64,000 nt of DNA from an uncultured Oxalobacter sp. (GCA_934277985.1 CAKQWF010000007.1:1-64000); one strand, 5' to 3'. Shown: positions 39,014 through 49,446, counted from the first letter of the stretch. Made by a program: numbers and translations. The notes: generated by a model from the letters alone, not told the origin.

Positions 39014-41926
39014 ATGTCGAACAAACCATCAGATTCGTCCGGTAAAAAACAGTCAAGCAAAAACAAACCCGGCAAGGAATATCCGGTCAACATGCCCGAT
39101 ACACCATTCCCCATGCGAGGCAATCTCGCCAAACGGGAACCTGAATGGATCAAGCAATGGCAGGACAAGAAAATCTATCACCGCATCAGAAAAGCGGCTG
39201 CCGGCCGCCCGCAGTTCATTCTTCATGACGGCCCGCCCTATGCAAACGGCGACATCCACATCGGTCATGCCGTCAACAAAATTCTGAAAGATATCGTTGT
39301 CAAATCGCGCGGTCTGGCCGGTTTCGATGCCCCTTATGTTCCGGGGTGGGACTGTCACGGCATGCCTATCGAAATCCAGATCGAAAAAATGTACGGGAAA
39401 AACCTGGCGGCGACCGAAGTACAAGCCAAGGCACGTGCCTATGCCAGAGAACAGGTCGAACGGCAGAAAAAGGATTTCATCCGTCTGGGCGTACTCGGCG
39501 ACTGGGACAACCCGTACCTGACGATGAACCATACCAATGAAGCCAACGAAATCCGCGCGCTGGCACGTCTGCTTGAAAAAGGCTATGTATTCCGCGGACT
39601 GAAACCGGTCAACTGGTGTTTCGACTGCGGTTCCGCACTGGCAGAAGCCGAGGTGGAATACCAGGACAGACGCGACCCGGAAATCGACGTCGGCTTCCCG
39701 TTTGCAGAACCGGAAAAAGTCGCTGCCGCTTTCGGCATGTCTGAACTGCCGCTGCCGACAGGTTATGCCGTCATCTGGACGACAACCCCATGGACCATCC
39801 CGGCCAACCAGGCCCTGAATGTCCATCCAGAATTCGATTATGCACTGGTCGAAACGGAAAAAGGCCTGCTGATCGTCGCCGACGAACGGGCTAAACTGCC
39901 GTCATCCGAAGCAGGCAAGACACTGCTTCAGAAACGCTATGGCCTGAATGTATGGAAGATACTGGCGACGGCCAAGGGTGCCACACTGGAAGGCATCCGT
40001 TTCAGACATCCACTGTACGATGCACATGAAGGTTACCGCCGTCTCTCGCCGATCTACGCCGAAGAATACGTCACGCTGGATACCGGTACCGGTATCGTCC
40101 ATTCCGCCCCGGCCTACGGTGTGGACGACTTCCTGTCCTGCAAATCGCACGGTATGAAGGATGATGAAATCCTCAATCCGGTCATGGGTAACGGTCATTA
40201 TGTATCCTCGCTGCCACTTTTCGGCGGCATGATGATCTGGGATGCATCGAAACTGATCTGCAATACCATGCAGGAAGCAGGCACGCTGTTCAATCTCGAC
40301 ATGATGACGCACAGTTACATGCACTGCTGGCGCCACAAAACACCGATCGTATACCGAGCCACCTCACAATGGTTCGCCGGCATGGACATCAAACCGAACG
40401 ACACATCCCTGACCTTGCGCGAAACGGCGCTCAAGGGTGTCGAACAGACCACTTTCTATCCTGACTGGGGCAAGGCACGCCTGCAAGGCATGATCGCCAA
40501 CCGTCCCGACTGGACGCTCTCGCGCCAGCGCCAGTGGGGCGTTCCGATGGCCTTTTTCGTACATCGTGAAACCGGTGAACTGCATCCGAGAACGCTGGAA
40601 CTGCTTGAGGAAATCGCAAAACGTGTCGAAAAAGAGGGTATCGAAGCCTGGCAAACCCTCGATCCGAAAGAATTGCTGGGTGAAGAAGCGGCGCTGTACG
40701 AAAAGAACCGCGACACGCTCGATGTCTGGTTCGATTCCGGTGCGACCCACCAGACCGTCCTGCGCGGTTCGCATGCAAAAGCGCTCCGTTTCCCGGCAGA
40801 CCTGTATCTGGAAGGTTCCGACCAGCATCGGGGCTGGTTCCATTCATCACTGCTGACGGCATCCATGCTCGACGGCTGCCCGCCTTACAAAATGCTGCTC
40901 ACACACGGTTTCGTTGTCGACGGCGAAGGTCGCAAAATGTCGAAATCCATGGGTAACGTCATCTCCCCGCAAAAGGTTTTCGATACACTGGGGGCCGATA
41001 TTTTGCGCCTGTGGGTCGCATCGACAGACTATTCCGGTGAATTGTCCATCTCGGATGAAATTCTCAAACGCGTCACCGAATCCTATCGACGTATCCGCAA
41101 TACCCTGCGTTTTCTGCTGTCCAACACAGCCGATTTCGATCCCCTCAAAGACGCTGTCGCCATCGACGACTTGCTGGAAGTCGACCGCTATGCCATCGCA
41201 TCCATGAAAGCGCTTCAGGAAGAAATCATGGCTCACTACGACCGTTTCGAATTCCATCCGGTCGTATCCAAACTGCAAACCTACTGTTCCGAAGAACTGG
41301 GCAGTCTCTATCTCGACATCCTCAAGGACAGACTGTACACATCGAAGACCGTTTCGCATGCCCGTCAGTCGGCACAAACGGCACTGTGGCACATCACACA
41401 TGCACTGCTGCGTCTGATGGCACCGATCCTGTCGTTCACATCCGAAGAAGCATGGCAGGCATTCGCCTCCGAAAAGGAATATGCAGACAGTGGCGAAACC
41501 CTGTTCACGCTGACGGCCTATGAACTGCCGGAAATCAGTGACGGTGCACAACTGCTCGAAAAATACAACCGGCTCAAGGTCATCCGCGCCGATGTCATGA
41601 AACGGCTGGAAGAAGTCCGTATCGCTGGCCAGATCGGTTCTTCCTTGCAGGCGGAAATCGAAATCCGCGCTTCCGGAGACAAATACCGACTGCTCAAGAG
41701 CCTTGGCGAAGATCTGAAATTCCTGATGATCACGTCCCGTGCCGAAGTCATCGAAGTCGCGGACAACACCGAAGAATCGATCACTGTCAAACCATCCGCA
41801 TACCAGAAGTGCGAACGTTGCTGGCACTATCGCAGCGATGTCGGTTCGGATACGCAACATCCGCAACTTTGCGCACGTTGTGCCGAAAATCTTTTCGGCC
41901 AGGGTGAAAAACGCCGGTTCGTCTAG
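39014..41926 (+). CDS. ileS: Isoleucyl-tRNA synthetase
   Basis: 970 residues, class I synthetase. The ATP-binding HIGH motif is in [21 protein letters not shown] and the KMSKS loop in [15 protein letters not shown]. The CP1 editing domain has [15 protein letters not shown], and the C-terminal zinc finger CERCWHY...CARCAENL. The start at 39014 gives [13 protein letters not shown], a Lys/Ser-rich N-terminal tail before the catalytic body; an upstream in-frame start is possible. No T-box was seen, as expected for a proteobacterium. Confidence 0.97.
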   Translation: MSNKPSDSSGKKQSSKNKPGKEYPVNMPDTPFPMRGNLAKREPEWIKQWQDKKIYHRIRKAAAGRPQFILHDGPPYANGDIHIGHAVNKILKDIVVKSRGLAGFDAPYVPGWDCHGMPIEIQIEKMYGKNLAATEVQAKARAYAREQVERQKKDFIRLGVLGDWDNPYLTMNHTNEANEIRALARLLEKGYVFRGLKPVNWCFDCGSALAEAEVEYQDRRDPEIDVGFPFAEPEKVAAAFGMSELPLPTGYAVIWTTTPWTIPANQALNVHPEFDYALVETEKGLLIVADERAKLPSSEAGKTLLQKRYGLNVWKILATAKGATLEGIRFRHPLYDAHEGYRRLSPIYAEEYVTLDTGTGIVHSAPAYGVDDFLSCKSHGMKDDEILNPVMGNGHYVSSLPLFGGMMIWDASKLICNTMQEAGTLFNLDMMTHSYMHCWRHKTPIVYRATSQWFAGMDIKPNDTSLTLRETALKGVEQTTFYPDWGKARLQGMIANRPDWTLSRQRQWGVPMAFFVHRETGELHPRTLELLEEIAKRVEKEGIEAWQTLDPKELLGEEAALYEKNRDTLDVWFDSGATHQTVLRGSHAKALRFPADLYLEGSDQHRGWFHSSLLTASMLDGCPPYKMLLTHGFVVDGEGRKMSKSMGNVISPQKVFDTLGADILRLWVASTDYSGELSISDEILKRVTESYRRIRNTLRFLLSNTADFDPLKDAVAIDDLLEVDRYAIASMKALQEEIMAHYDRFEFHPVVSKLQTYCSEELGSLYLDILKDRLYTSKTVSHARQSAQTALWHITHALLRLMAPILSFTSEEAWQAFASEKEYADSGETLFTLTAYELPEISDGAQLLEKYNRLKVIRADVMKRLEEVRIAGQIGSSLQAEIEIRASGDKYRLLKSLGEDLKFLMITSRAEVIEVADNTEESITVKPSAYQKCERCWHYRSDVGSDTQHPQLCARCAENLFGQGEKRRFV

Positions 41927-41945
41927 GCTGTTTATATTTCTGTCG

Positions 41946-41974
41946 CCACCGGAATCTATTTCCGGTGGTTTTTT
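41946..41974 (+). terminator. Terminator-like hairpin between ileS and lspA
   Basis: CCACCGGA, 7-nt ATCTATT, TCCGGTGG followed by T6. It ends 11 bp before the lspA start. It could limit read-through from ileS into lspA. Confidence 0.8.
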
Positions 41975-41985
41975 CAAACCGGATT

Positions 41986-42486
41986 ATGGCAACCAGAAAC
42001 ATTTACTACAAAAGCAAAACCGGTATTTTGCACTGGCTGGGCCTTGCAATTGCAATCGTCCTGCTCGACCAGATCAGCAAGATCTGGATTTCCCATATCC
42101 TTCATTACGGCCAGGCCATCAGGATAACGTCGTTTTTCAACCTGATTCGTGTTTATAACGAAGGCGCCGCCTTCAGTTTTCTGGCATCCCAGTCGGGATG
42201 GCAACGGTACTTTTTCACGGCCATCAGCATTCTGGCCGTCGTCGTCATTGTGTACCTGCTGAAAAAACATGCCCACCAGCGCCTGTTTTGCCTGTCGCTG
42301 GCATTGATTCTGGGCGGAGCCATCGGCAATCTGATCGACCGCTCCCTGTACGGTCACGTCATCGATTTTCTGGACGTACACGCCATGGGATGGCACTGGC
42401 CGACATTCAATATCGCAGACTGCGGTATTACAATCGGAGCCGTCCTGTTTATCATCGACGAGCTCAAGCGCGTCAGAAAAAGCTGA
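41986..42486 (+). CDS. lspA: Lipoprotein signal peptidase
   Basis: Inner-membrane aspartyl protease cleaving prolipoprotein signal peptides. 166 residues with four membrane helices. Catalytic aspartates lie in [22 protein letters not shown] and [27 protein letters not shown] is also characteristic. A terminator-like hairpin separates it from ileS, so it may also have its own promoter. Its ribosome-binding site is weak. Confidence 0.96.
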   Translation: MATRNIYYKSKTGILHWLGLAIAIVLLDQISKIWISHILHYGQAIRITSFFNLIRVYNEGAAFSFLASQSGWQRYFFTAISILAVVVIVYLLKKHAHQRLFCLSLALILGGAIGNLIDRSLYGHVIDFLDVHAMGWHWPTFNIADCGITIGAVLFIIDELKRVRKS

Positions 42487-42529
42487 TCGTATCTGACACG
42501 CAAAACCATCCACAATACGGAGAGAACAT

Positions 42530-43720
42530 ATGGATTTGTCCGGCAAAAGGATTTTACTGGGTCTGACCGGCGGCATCGCCTGTTACAAATCGGCTGAATT
42601 CGCACGCGCGATGATCCGCGAGGGCGCATCCGTACAGGTCGCCATGACCGCAAATGCCATGAAGTTCATCACCCCTGTCACCATGCAGGCACTGACCGGA
42701 CACACCGTCTTTACCGACTCATGGGACGATCGGCTGGAAAACAACATGCCGCATATCGACCTGACACGCCAGGCCGATCTTGTCGTCATCGCGCCCTGCT
42801 CAGCTAATTTCATGGCCAAACTGGCCAACGGCCTGTGTGACGACCTGCTCTCGACCCTGTGTCTGGCCAGACCATCCGAAATACCCTTTATGATCGCACC
42901 GGCCATGAACGCGGAAATGTGGAAGAAGCCGGCGACCCGACGCAATGTCAACCGCCTCAAGGCCGACGGCGTACTGATTGCCGGTCCTGCCTCAGGATAT
43001 CAGGCCTGTGGAGAAATCGGCGACGGTCGCATGCTGGAACCTCCGCAACTGCTCGAAGAAGTGATCGCAGCACTGCAACCGAAAAGCCTGGCAGGCCGGA
43101 ACGTACTGATTACAGCAGGGCCGACATTCGAACCGATCGATCCCGTTCGCGGCATCACCAACCGTTCTTCAGGAAAAATGGGCTATGCCATCGCACGCGC
43201 CGCTCGCGAAGCAGGCGCCACCGTCACCCTGATATCCGGTCCCACCGCACTGGATGCACCTTATGGCGTCACCCGGATCGACGTCATGACCGCCATCGAA
43301 ATGCGCGATACCGTCATGTCACATATCAGCAAACAGGACATCTTCATTTCCGTCGCAGCCGTCGCGGACTGGCGCGTCGCCAATGCCAGCGGACAAAAAA
43401 TCAAAAAAAACGGTGACGGCAAGACACCGGTACTGGAATTTGCCGAAAATCCGGATATTCTCGCCTCGATCGCCGCACTTCCCGACCCGCCCTATTGCGT
43501 CGGTTTCGCCGCCGAGTCTGAAAAACTGAGCGAATACGCCGAAGCCAAACGCCGCAAAAAAGGCATCCCGCTTCTCGTCGGCAATATCGGACATGAAACC
43601 TTCGGCAAAGATGAAAACACCCTGATTCTGTTCGATGAAACCGGCCATCTCGAACTGCCGCACGGCAGCAAACAGATACTCGCCCGCCAGCTGATCGATC
43701 AGATCGCAAAACGCCTTTGA
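42530..43720 (+). CDS. coaBC: Bifunctional phosphopantothenoylcysteine decarboxylase / synthase
   Basis: Coenzyme A synthesis, from 4'-phosphopantothenate to 4'-phosphopantetheine. 396 residues. The N-terminal FMN-binding CoaC domain has LLGLTGGIACYKSAEFAR, the catalytic His in NNMPHIDLTR, PAMNAEMW and the Cys in YQACGEIGDGRM. The C-terminal CoaB domain begins NVLITAGPTFEPIDPVRGITNRSSGKMG. An ORF-sized gap of 43 bp separates it from lspA, and dut follows after 9 bp. Confidence 0.96.
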   Translation: MDLSGKRILLGLTGGIACYKSAEFARAMIREGASVQVAMTANAMKFITPVTMQALTGHTVFTDSWDDRLENNMPHIDLTRQADLVVIAPCSANFMAKLANGLCDDLLSTLCLARPSEIPFMIAPAMNAEMWKKPATRRNVNRLKADGVLIAGPASGYQACGEIGDGRMLEPPQLLEEVIAALQPKSLAGRNVLITAGPTFEPIDPVRGITNRSSGKMGYAIARAAREAGATVTLISGPTALDAPYGVTRIDVMTAIEMRDTVMSHISKQDIFISVAAVADWRVANASGQKIKKNGDGKTPVLEFAENPDILASIAALPDPPYCVGFAAESEKLSEYAEAKRRKKGIPLLVGNIGHETFGKDENTLILFDETGHLELPHGSKQILARQLIDQIAKRL

Positions 43721-43729
43721 TATACCGCC

Positions 43730-44179
43730 ATGAAAACGATCGACATCAAAATACTGGACGCCCGTATAAAGGAATATCTTCCTTCATACGCTACCCCGGG
43801 CAGCGCCGGTCTGGATTTGCGTGCCTGCATCCCGGAACCGCTTGTCATCGGGCCGGGCGAAACCCGTCTGGTTCCGACAGGTCTTGCCATCCATATCGCC
43901 GACCCGGGATATGCTGCCCTCATCCTGCCACGCAGCGGTCTGGGGCACAAACATGGCATCGTACTGGGCAACCTCGTCGGTCTGATCGATTCGGATTATC
44001 AGGGACAACTGATGGTTTCGACCTGGAACCGCGGCGACAAGGCCTTCACCCTGAATCCGCTGGACAGACTGGCCCAACTGGTCGTTGTCCCGATACTTCA
44101 GGTCGGCTTCAACATAGTCGATGAATTCGGGGAAAGCACACGGGGTACCGGCGGTTTCGGGAGTACAGGAACCCTCTGA
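43730..44179 (+). CDS. dut: Deoxyuridine 5'-triphosphate nucleotidohydrolase
   Basis: Hydrolyses dUTP to dUMP, keeping uracil out of DNA. 149 residues, trimeric dUTPase family. The five motifs are visible: [46 protein letters not shown] and the C-terminal glycine-rich [10 protein letters not shown]. It is probably co-transcribed with coaBC, a common pairing. Confidence 0.97.
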   Translation: MKTIDIKILDARIKEYLPSYATPGSAGLDLRACIPEPLVIGPGETRLVPTGLAIHIADPGYAALILPRSGLGHKHGIVLGNLVGLIDSDYQGQLMVSTWNRGDKAFTLNPLDRLAQLVVVPILQVGFNIVDEFGESTRGTGGFGSTGTL

Positions 44180-44196
44180 AGGAAAGTGAACCTACC

Positions 44197-45273
44197 ATGA
44201 AGACACCTTTGAAATCGTTTTGGCAATTCATTCGTTCGGGCAAAACAGGATACCGGATCGTCTGTTGTTGCTGCGCCCTGCTGGTCACGGCCTGTGCCAC
44301 TGACTCCACATGGATGGGCAATGAAGACATGGAGATCGAAACATCCGGGAAACCACGCCTTGAACAAGTCGTCGCCATGCAGGATCGTCTGGACAGAGTA
44401 GGTGGAAAGTTGCTGATCGGCAATGCTGCACTTTGCCGCAAACAACTGCGCAACCTGCTTGGATTCAGTGTCGCCAACAAATACTCGTATTCACAGGAAC
44501 TGTCTTCTCTTGCAGCAGAAACCTATGGACTGGGTGAACGACTTCAGGTCATGAACGTCATTCCGGGCAGCGGCGCCGACCGCGCCGGTCTGCAACGAGG
44601 CGATATCTTGCTGCGCATCGGCAACAAACCGGTACCGCAAGGCGCACATGCCGAACGCGAAACCGTCGAGCTGCTTTCCTCGCTGGTATCAAACAACAAA
44701 TCGCTGCGCCTTACCGTATTGCGCAACAACAGGCAGAAAAACATGACAGTCGCCCTGACACCTGCTTGCGGTTTCCGCATCGAACTGGGACAAACACCCA
44801 ACGTCAATGCCTATTCCGACGGCAACCGCATTCTCGTCACCCAGGGCATGATGCTTTTCGCACGCTCAGACGAAGATCTGGCCTATGTCATCTCCAAGGA
44901 AATGGCGCATAACGTTCTGGGACATGCCAAAACGCTTCAGAACACGCAAGCGGCGACCCTTCTGATCGACAATCTGATCCGGAATCCGTCATATCAGATA
45001 CAGGGTAACGGCGGACTGAAACCGGTACCGAAAAAATTCGATATCGACGCCGATACACTCAGTCTGGCCATGTCGCTGCGAGGCGGTTATGCCATCGACA
45101 ACGCCACCCAATTCTGGAAACGGGTTGCCTACCGATTTCCGGCTACAAACGTCCGGAACTACACCGCACTGCACCCTTCGACATCGGCACGTCTCGAAGC
45201 CATGCCCAATGCCATCATACGTATCAAGGCCATCGACAAACGGCGAAAGGCACTGGCCACACCGAAGCAATAG
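44197..45273 (+). CDS. PDZ-containing M48-like lipoprotein with a degenerate zinc motif
   Basis: 358 residues. A lipobox (LLVTACAT, modified Cys near residue 33) follows a short hydrophobic segment. A PDZ domain spans about 115-190 (GERLQVMNVIPGSGADRAGLQRGDILLRIG). The M48-type segment begins NAYSDGNRILVTQGMMLFARSDEDLAYVISKEMAHNVLGHA. The family's HExxH appears here as KEMAH, so the first zinc-binding His is Lys while Glu and the second His remain. The downstream His in NVLGH is kept. It may be an inactive protease-like outer-membrane quality-control or scaffold lipoprotein. It is 17 bp after dut. Confidence 0.8.
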   Translation: MKTPLKSFWQFIRSGKTGYRIVCCCCALLVTACATDSTWMGNEDMEIETSGKPRLEQVVAMQDRLDRVGGKLLIGNAALCRKQLRNLLGFSVANKYSYSQELSSLAAETYGLGERLQVMNVIPGSGADRAGLQRGDILLRIGNKPVPQGAHAERETVELLSSLVSNNKSLRLTVLRNNRQKNMTVALTPACGFRIELGQTPNVNAYSDGNRILVTQGMMLFARSDEDLAYVISKEMAHNVLGHAKTLQNTQAATLLIDNLIRNPSYQIQGNGGLKPVPKKFDIDADTLSLAMSLRGGYAIDNATQFWKRVAYRFPATNVRNYTALHPSTSARLEAMPNAIIRIKAIDKRRKALATPKQ

Positions 45274-45373
45274 GTACCATATGATGGTGACAAGCCTCCG
45301 CTCCGACGATATGCCATCTGTCACAAGCACGCCATCACACATAGTCTGACATGCAATCGCAACAGGGAATGAC

Positions 45374-45410
45374 TGCAAGAGGGCACGTCGTTTTGACGTG
45401 CCCTCTTGCA
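45374..45410. repeat. Perfect 16-bp inverted repeat between convergent genes
   Basis: TGCAAGAGGGCACGTC, 5-nt loop GTTTT, GACGTGCCCTCTTGCA. It lies between the M48-like lipoprotein gene and the convergent lysE. Neither side has a T tract, so it is not a classical intrinsic terminator, though it could block 3' exonucleases for both transcripts. Confidence 0.75.
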
Positions 45411-45465
45411 TCGGGAATCATTTACTGCGGACAAACCGACTGCCAAATAACGGCCAGACCGGTAT

Positions 45466-46092
45466 TTACCGCTCCGTCAACAGCAACTTGATCGCCAGAC
45501 CGACAAATATCGTTCCTGCCAGACGATTGATCCATCGCTGGATATTGGCAGAGCGATTCAGCCATTCTCCCAATGCACCGGCAGCCAGTGCGATCGCACC
45601 AAACACCAGAATGGCTGAAACGATGAAAACGAACCCCAGTTCCATCATCTGCAATGCAAGCAGACCCCGCGACGGATCTGCGAACTGCGGCAAAAACGCC
45701 AGAAAAAAAATACTGACTTTCGGATTGGTAATATTCATGAAAATACCGCGCCGGTACAGCTGCCCGCTTGTCAGGATGACATTGTGACCTCCGTCGATAG
45801 TCGTGGCACCGCTACGAAATGCACCCCACGCCAGATACAGCAGATAGCCGGCACCGGCCAGCTTCAAAAGCGTAAACGCCAGTTCCGAAGTCTTGAAAAT
45901 AACCGCGACACCCAACGCCACGGCCGTCGTATGAAACAACAGACCGGTACAGAGCCCCATCACCACGAGAAGTCCCGCCTTTTTTCCCTGCAATGCCGAT
46001 TGTGTCAGCACGAAAATATTGTCGGGACCGGGAGCGATCGCCAGAATCAGGCATGCAATGAAATACGTCCCCAGTACATCGATTGGAATCAT
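45466..46092 (-). CDS. LysE/RhtB-family amino acid exporter
   Basis: 208 residues, about six membrane helices. The signature near the N-terminus is LAIAPGPDNIFVLTQSALQGKKAGLLVVMGLCTG, and the middle has YLLYLAWGAFRSG and GIFMNITNPKVSIFFLAFLPQF. It probably exports an amino acid such as homoserine, threonine or a neutral residue. The substrate is not deducible. It is a single gene, divergent from rplM across 253 bp. Confidence 0.9.
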   Translation of the reverse strand: MIPIDVLGTYFIACLILAIAPGPDNIFVLTQSALQGKKAGLLVVMGLCTGLLFHTTAVALGVAVIFKTSELAFTLLKLAGAGYLLYLAWGAFRSGATTIDGGHNVILTSGQLYRRGIFMNITNPKVSIFFLAFLPQFADPSRGLLALQMMELGFVFIVSAILVFGAIALAAGALGEWLNRSANIQRWINRLAGTIFVGLAIKLLLTER

Positions 46093-46212
46093 AAAAAAAC
46101 CTGCATAAAACCGGAAAATGGAAAGAATACCCGAACCCGGCTGGCAATAAAATCATTCATGACCATTTGGCACCAACGAAAAAAAACAACCTGTCTGAAG
46201 TCGACAAGCGAA

Positions 46213-46242
46213 TTGACGTCAAGTCATTGATACGTCTATAAT
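46213..46242 (+). promoter_or_regulatory. rplM-rpsI promoter
   Basis: TTGACG (46213-46218), 18-bp spacer, TATAAT (46237-46242). Five of six and six of six matches. It implies a 5' leader of about 95 nt containing short GC-rich inverted segments (TTCCG...CGGAA; GGGCGGAACCACCC) that might form a ribosomal-protein leader structure. Confidence 0.8.
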
Positions 46243-46345
46243 TTAATACTTTCCGTCCGTTCCGGAAAAATAACAGAAGGCTGTGTCCGTCCCGACAGTG
46301 GGCGGAACCACCCGTTTGAACGTGTAAACATTACAGGAAACTACT

Positions 46346-46774
46346 ATGAAAACCTTTTCCGCCAAGGACAGCACCGTCCAGCGTGAGTGGTTTGTGATCG
46401 ACGCAACCGACAAGGTTCTCGGACGTGTCGCCAGCGAAGTGGCACGCCGTCTGCGTGGCAAACACAAACCTGAATTTACCCCACATGTCGATACCGGTGA
46501 CTACATCATCGTCGTCAACGCCAGCAAGCTGCGCGTAACCGGCAAAAAGACGACCGACAAGAAGTACTATCGCCACAGCGGCTTCCCGGGCGGCATTTAC
46601 GAAACGACTTTCGAAAAAATGCAGCAACGTTTCCCGGGTCGTGCACTCGAAAAAGCCGTCAAGGGTATGCTCCCGAAGGGACCTTTGGGTTATGCCATGA
46701 TCAAAAAGCTGAAAGTCTATGCGGATGCAACCCATCCACACAGTGCACAGCAGCCAAAGCCACTCGAAATCTAA
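46346..46774 (+). CDS. rplM: 50S ribosomal protein L13
   Basis: 142 residues. [46 protein letters not shown] is the standard L13 N-terminus, and [20 protein letters not shown] is near the C-terminus. Start preceded by CAGGAAA. 9 bp upstream of rpsI. Confidence 0.98.
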   Translation: MKTFSAKDSTVQREWFVIDATDKVLGRVASEVARRLRGKHKPEFTPHVDTGDYIIVVNASKLRVTGKKTTDKKYYRHSGFPGGIYETTFEKMQQRFPGRALEKAVKGMLPKGPLGYAMIKKLKVYADATHPHSAQQPKPLEI

Positions 46775-46783
46775 GGAGCAGAC

Positions 46784-47176
46784 ATGATCGGTAACTACAA
46801 TTACGGAACCGGCCGTCGCAAAAGTGCCGTTGCACGTGTTTTCATCAAGGCAGGCTCTGGAAAAATCACTGTAAACGGCAAACCGGCCAACGAATACTTT
46901 TCTCGCGAAACCGGCCTGATGGTCATCCGCCAGCCGCTCGAACTGACCGACAATGTCGAACGTTTCGACATCATGGTCAATGTTTCCGGCGGTGGTGAAT
47001 CCGGACAGGCAGGTGCAGTTCGTCATGGCATCACCCGCGCACTGATCGATTACGACATCGGTCTGAAACCGGCCTTGTCCAAGGCTGGCTTCGTCACCCG
47101 TGACGCACGCGAAGTCGAACGTAAGAAAGTCGGCCTGCGCAAGGCACGTCGTGCAAAACAGTTCTCCAAACGTTAA
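46784..47176 (+). CDS. rpsI: 30S ribosomal protein S9
   Basis: 130 residues. The body has [26 protein letters not shown] and [16 protein letters not shown]. The C-terminal tail [17 protein letters not shown] reaches the ribosomal P site. The terminal residues KR and the ribosome-binding site AAGGAGC confirm the frame. Followed by a terminator. Confidence 0.98.
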   Translation: MIGNYNYGTGRRKSAVARVFIKAGSGKITVNGKPANEYFSRETGLMVIRQPLELTDNVERFDIMVNVSGGGESGQAGAVRHGITRALIDYDIGLKPALSKAGFVTRDAREVERKKVGLRKARRAKQFSKR

Positions 47177-47223
47177 TCCATTTCATACAATACCGAACGG
47201 ATATTGTAAATGGCTGTTTCATG

Positions 47224-47257
47224 AAGTCGTCCGGCATTGCCGGGCGACTTTTTTTCT
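47224..47257 (+). terminator. Terminator of rplM-rpsI
   Basis: AAGTCG(T)CCGGC-ATT-GCCGG(G)CGACTT followed by T7. Strong stem with one T-G pair. 47 bp after the rpsI stop. Confidence 0.93.
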
Positions 47258-47338
47258 GTATGCAGTAACCGGGCAAAATACCGGTATTCCCGCTAAAATA
47301 GGCGGCATGTTTCTGTCAACTTCTTCTGTGAGGCTATC

Positions 47339-48388
47339 ATGATCAAAGTCGGCATCGTCGGCGGCACAGGTTACACCGGCGTCGAACTTCTGCGTATTCT
47401 TTCCGCACACCCGAATGTCAAACTGACGGCCATTACATCACGGGGCGACAAGGGCACACACGTCGCCGATATGTTTCCGTCATTGCGTGGCATTGTCGAT
47501 CTGTCCTTCACCTCGCCGGAGGAATCGGCGCTGAATGACTGCGATGTCGTCTTTTTCGCCACACCGCACGGCGTTGCCATGTCACACGCCAGGGAATTGC
47601 TTGCACACCATGTCAAAATCATTGATCTCGCAGCAGACTTCCGTCTGAAAGACACGGCTGAATTCGAAAAATGGTACGGCATGCCACACGCATGCCCGGA
47701 TATTCTGACCGAAGCGATTTACGGTCTGGTTGAAGTCAATCGTGATGCCATCCGGAACGCACGTGTAATCGGCCTGCCGGGCTGCTATCCCACATCGGTC
47801 CAGCTGGGTTTTGCGCCGCTTTTGAGCCAGGACAAACCACTGGTTGACGAATCGAGACTCATCGCAGACTGCAAATCCGGCGTTTCGGGTGCAGGTCGCC
47901 GCGCTTCTGTCGGATCACTTTTTGCGGAATCGTCCGACAACTTCCATGCCTATGGTGTCAAGGGCCACCGCCATCTTCCTGAAATCGTCCAGGGACTGAA
48001 AGCCATCACCCGAAACACCCGTGAAATCGGCCTGACCTTCGTACCGCATCTGACCCCCATGATCCGCGGCATTCATTCCACGCTGTACGCAACCCTGCTT
48101 CCGGAATCGCGCGACACAGATTTCCAGAAACTGTATGAAACGCATTACCGTAACGATCCGTTTGTCGATGTACTGCCTGCAGGATCGCATCCTGAAACCC
48201 GTTCGGTCCGTGCATCGAACTACCTGCGTATCGCCGTACACCGTCCAGGCAACGGTAATACACTGGTCATCCTTGTCGTGGAAGACAATCTGGTCAAGGG
48301 AGCGGCCGGACAAGGCGTCCAGTGCATGAATCTGATGTTCGGACTGGATGAAACCACCGGTCTGAAGCAGGTTCCGGTATTGCCGTGA
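47339..48388 (+). CDS. argC: N-acetyl-gamma-glutamyl-phosphate reductase
   Basis: NADPH-dependent third step of arginine synthesis. 349 residues. The N-terminal Rossmann motif is [18 protein letters not shown] and the catalytic Cys is in [16 protein letters not shown] near residue 145. KSGVSGAGR and [16 protein letters not shown] follow. GAGG seven bases before the ATG fixes the start. The rpsI-argC-erpA order is common in Burkholderiales. Confidence 0.96.
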   Translation: MIKVGIVGGTGYTGVELLRILSAHPNVKLTAITSRGDKGTHVADMFPSLRGIVDLSFTSPEESALNDCDVVFFATPHGVAMSHARELLAHHVKIIDLAADFRLKDTAEFEKWYGMPHACPDILTEAIYGLVEVNRDAIRNARVIGLPGCYPTSVQLGFAPLLSQDKPLVDESRLIADCKSGVSGAGRRASVGSLFAESSDNFHAYGVKGHRHLPEIVQGLKAITRNTREIGLTFVPHLTPMIRGIHSTLYATLLPESRDTDFQKLYETHYRNDPFVDVLPAGSHPETRSVRASNYLRIAVHRPGNGNTLVILVVEDNLVKGAAGQGVQCMNLMFGLDETTGLKQVPVLP

Positions 48389-48454
48389 CATGTTGCAAAC
48401 ACAAATCCCGCATCCTGTTTATAATGTGCCCATCTTTTCATTCCGGAGTAAATA

Positions 48455-48805
48455 ATGAGTGACAATCAAGAAATGCCGGCACCGCTTATCTTCACCGACA
48501 GCGCCGCACGTAAAGTCGCTGAACTGATCGCCGAAGAAGGCAACCCCAACCTGAAATTGCGCGTGTTCGTCCAGGGCGGAGGCTGTTCCGGCTTCCAGTA
48601 CGGCTTCACATTTGACGAAAACGTCCACGAAGACGACACGACCATGATGAAAAACGGTATCCAGCTGCTGATCGATCCCATGAGCTACCAGTACCTTGTC
48701 GGCGCCGAGATCGATTACAAGGAAGACCTTGACGGCGCACAGTTCGTCATCCGCAACCCGAATGTCACAACCACATGCGGTTGCGGCTCCTCTTTCGCAC
48801 CCTGA
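48455..48805 (+). CDS. erpA: Iron-sulfur cluster insertion protein ErpA
   Basis: A-type carrier delivering [4Fe-4S] or [2Fe-2S] clusters to apoproteins. 116 residues. The three cluster cysteines are in [11 protein letters not shown] and [10 protein letters not shown]. The N-terminal tail and [20 protein letters not shown] are typical of ErpA rather than IscA. It lies upstream of, but outside, the isc operon. Confidence 0.95.
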   Translation: MSDNQEMPAPLIFTDSAARKVAELIAEEGNPNLKLRVFVQGGGCSGFQYGFTFDENVHEDDTTMMKNGIQLLIDPMSYQYLVGAEIDYKEDLDGAQFVIRNPNVTTTCGCGSSFAP

Positions 48806-48816
48806 TCCCGTCCCGA

Positions 48817-48847
48817 ACGGAAAGGCCACATACAGTGTCCTTTCCGT
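48817..48847 (+). terminator. Hairpin downstream of erpA
   Basis: ACGGAAAGG, 13-nt loop, CCTTTCCGT, a perfect 9-bp stem 11 bp after erpA. No T tract, so termination would be weak. Confidence 0.45.
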
Positions 48848-48917
48848 CCACCCGCGTAACATATTGTCATCCCGTTTTACGAAAAAAGCCCGCTGGCAGA
48901 GTTCTGTGTCCTTTGCT

Positions 48918-48943
48918 ATACTTGACTAAAATATTCAACTAAT
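48918..48943 (+). promoter_or_regulatory. Type-1 IscR-box-like site at the isc promoter
   Basis: ATACTTGACTAAAATATTCA then ACTAAT, close to the E. coli type-1 IscR consensus (ATA-SYYGACT-AWWW-AGTC type). It overlaps a -10-like TATACT at 48917-48922. Cluster-loaded IscR would repress here, giving autoregulation of iscR and the isc operon. Confidence 0.65.
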
Positions 48944-48963
48944 AAACACACCGTCACGATTTT

Positions 48964-49431
48964 ATGAGACTGACCACCAAAGGGCGTTTCGCCGTAACGG
49001 CCATGATCGATGTCAACCGGTACCAGCAGGGCGGACCGGTATCGCTGGCCGGTATCAGCGAACGGCAGGATATTTCCGTTGCCTATCTGGAACAGCTGTT
49101 TTCCAAACTCCGGCGTGGCAATCTGGTCAAATCCATCCGTGGCCCCGGCGGGGGATACGTTCTGGCAAGAGACGCCGGCGACATCACGATTGCCGACATT
49201 GTCTTTGCCGTGGACGAACCGCTGGACGTCACGCGCTGCGGCGGCAACGGCAACTGTGGAAAAGGCAGCATCAAATGCGTCACCCATAACTTGTGGGCCA
49301 GCCTCAATGAAAGAATCATCGATTATCTGGAATCCGTCACCTTATCGGATCTTTCAGGTACGAAAGCCGTGACGGCAACGCAAAACCAGCACACTGGCCA
49401 TATCGGAATGTACGCGAAAACGGCGAAATAA
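48964..49431 (+). CDS. iscR: Iron-sulfur cluster regulator IscR (Rrf2 family)
   Basis: 155 residues. The winged-helix DNA-binding domain is MRLTTKGRFAVTAMIDV ... ISVAYLEQLFSKLRRGNLVKSIRGPGGGYVLARD. The [2Fe-2S] ligands lie in TRCGGNGNCGKGSIKCVTH: three cysteines and the His. The spacing is C-x5-C-x6-C, one residue more than the C-x5-C-x5-C of E. coli. It heads the isc operon and is preceded by an IscR-like site. Confidence 0.95.
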   Translation: MRLTTKGRFAVTAMIDVNRYQQGGPVSLAGISERQDISVAYLEQLFSKLRRGNLVKSIRGPGGGYVLARDAGDITIADIVFAVDEPLDVTRCGGNGNCGKGSIKCVTHNLWASLNERIIDYLESVTLSDLSGTKAVTATQNQHTGHIGMYAKTAK

Positions 49432-49446
49432 AGGATAAAACACAGC

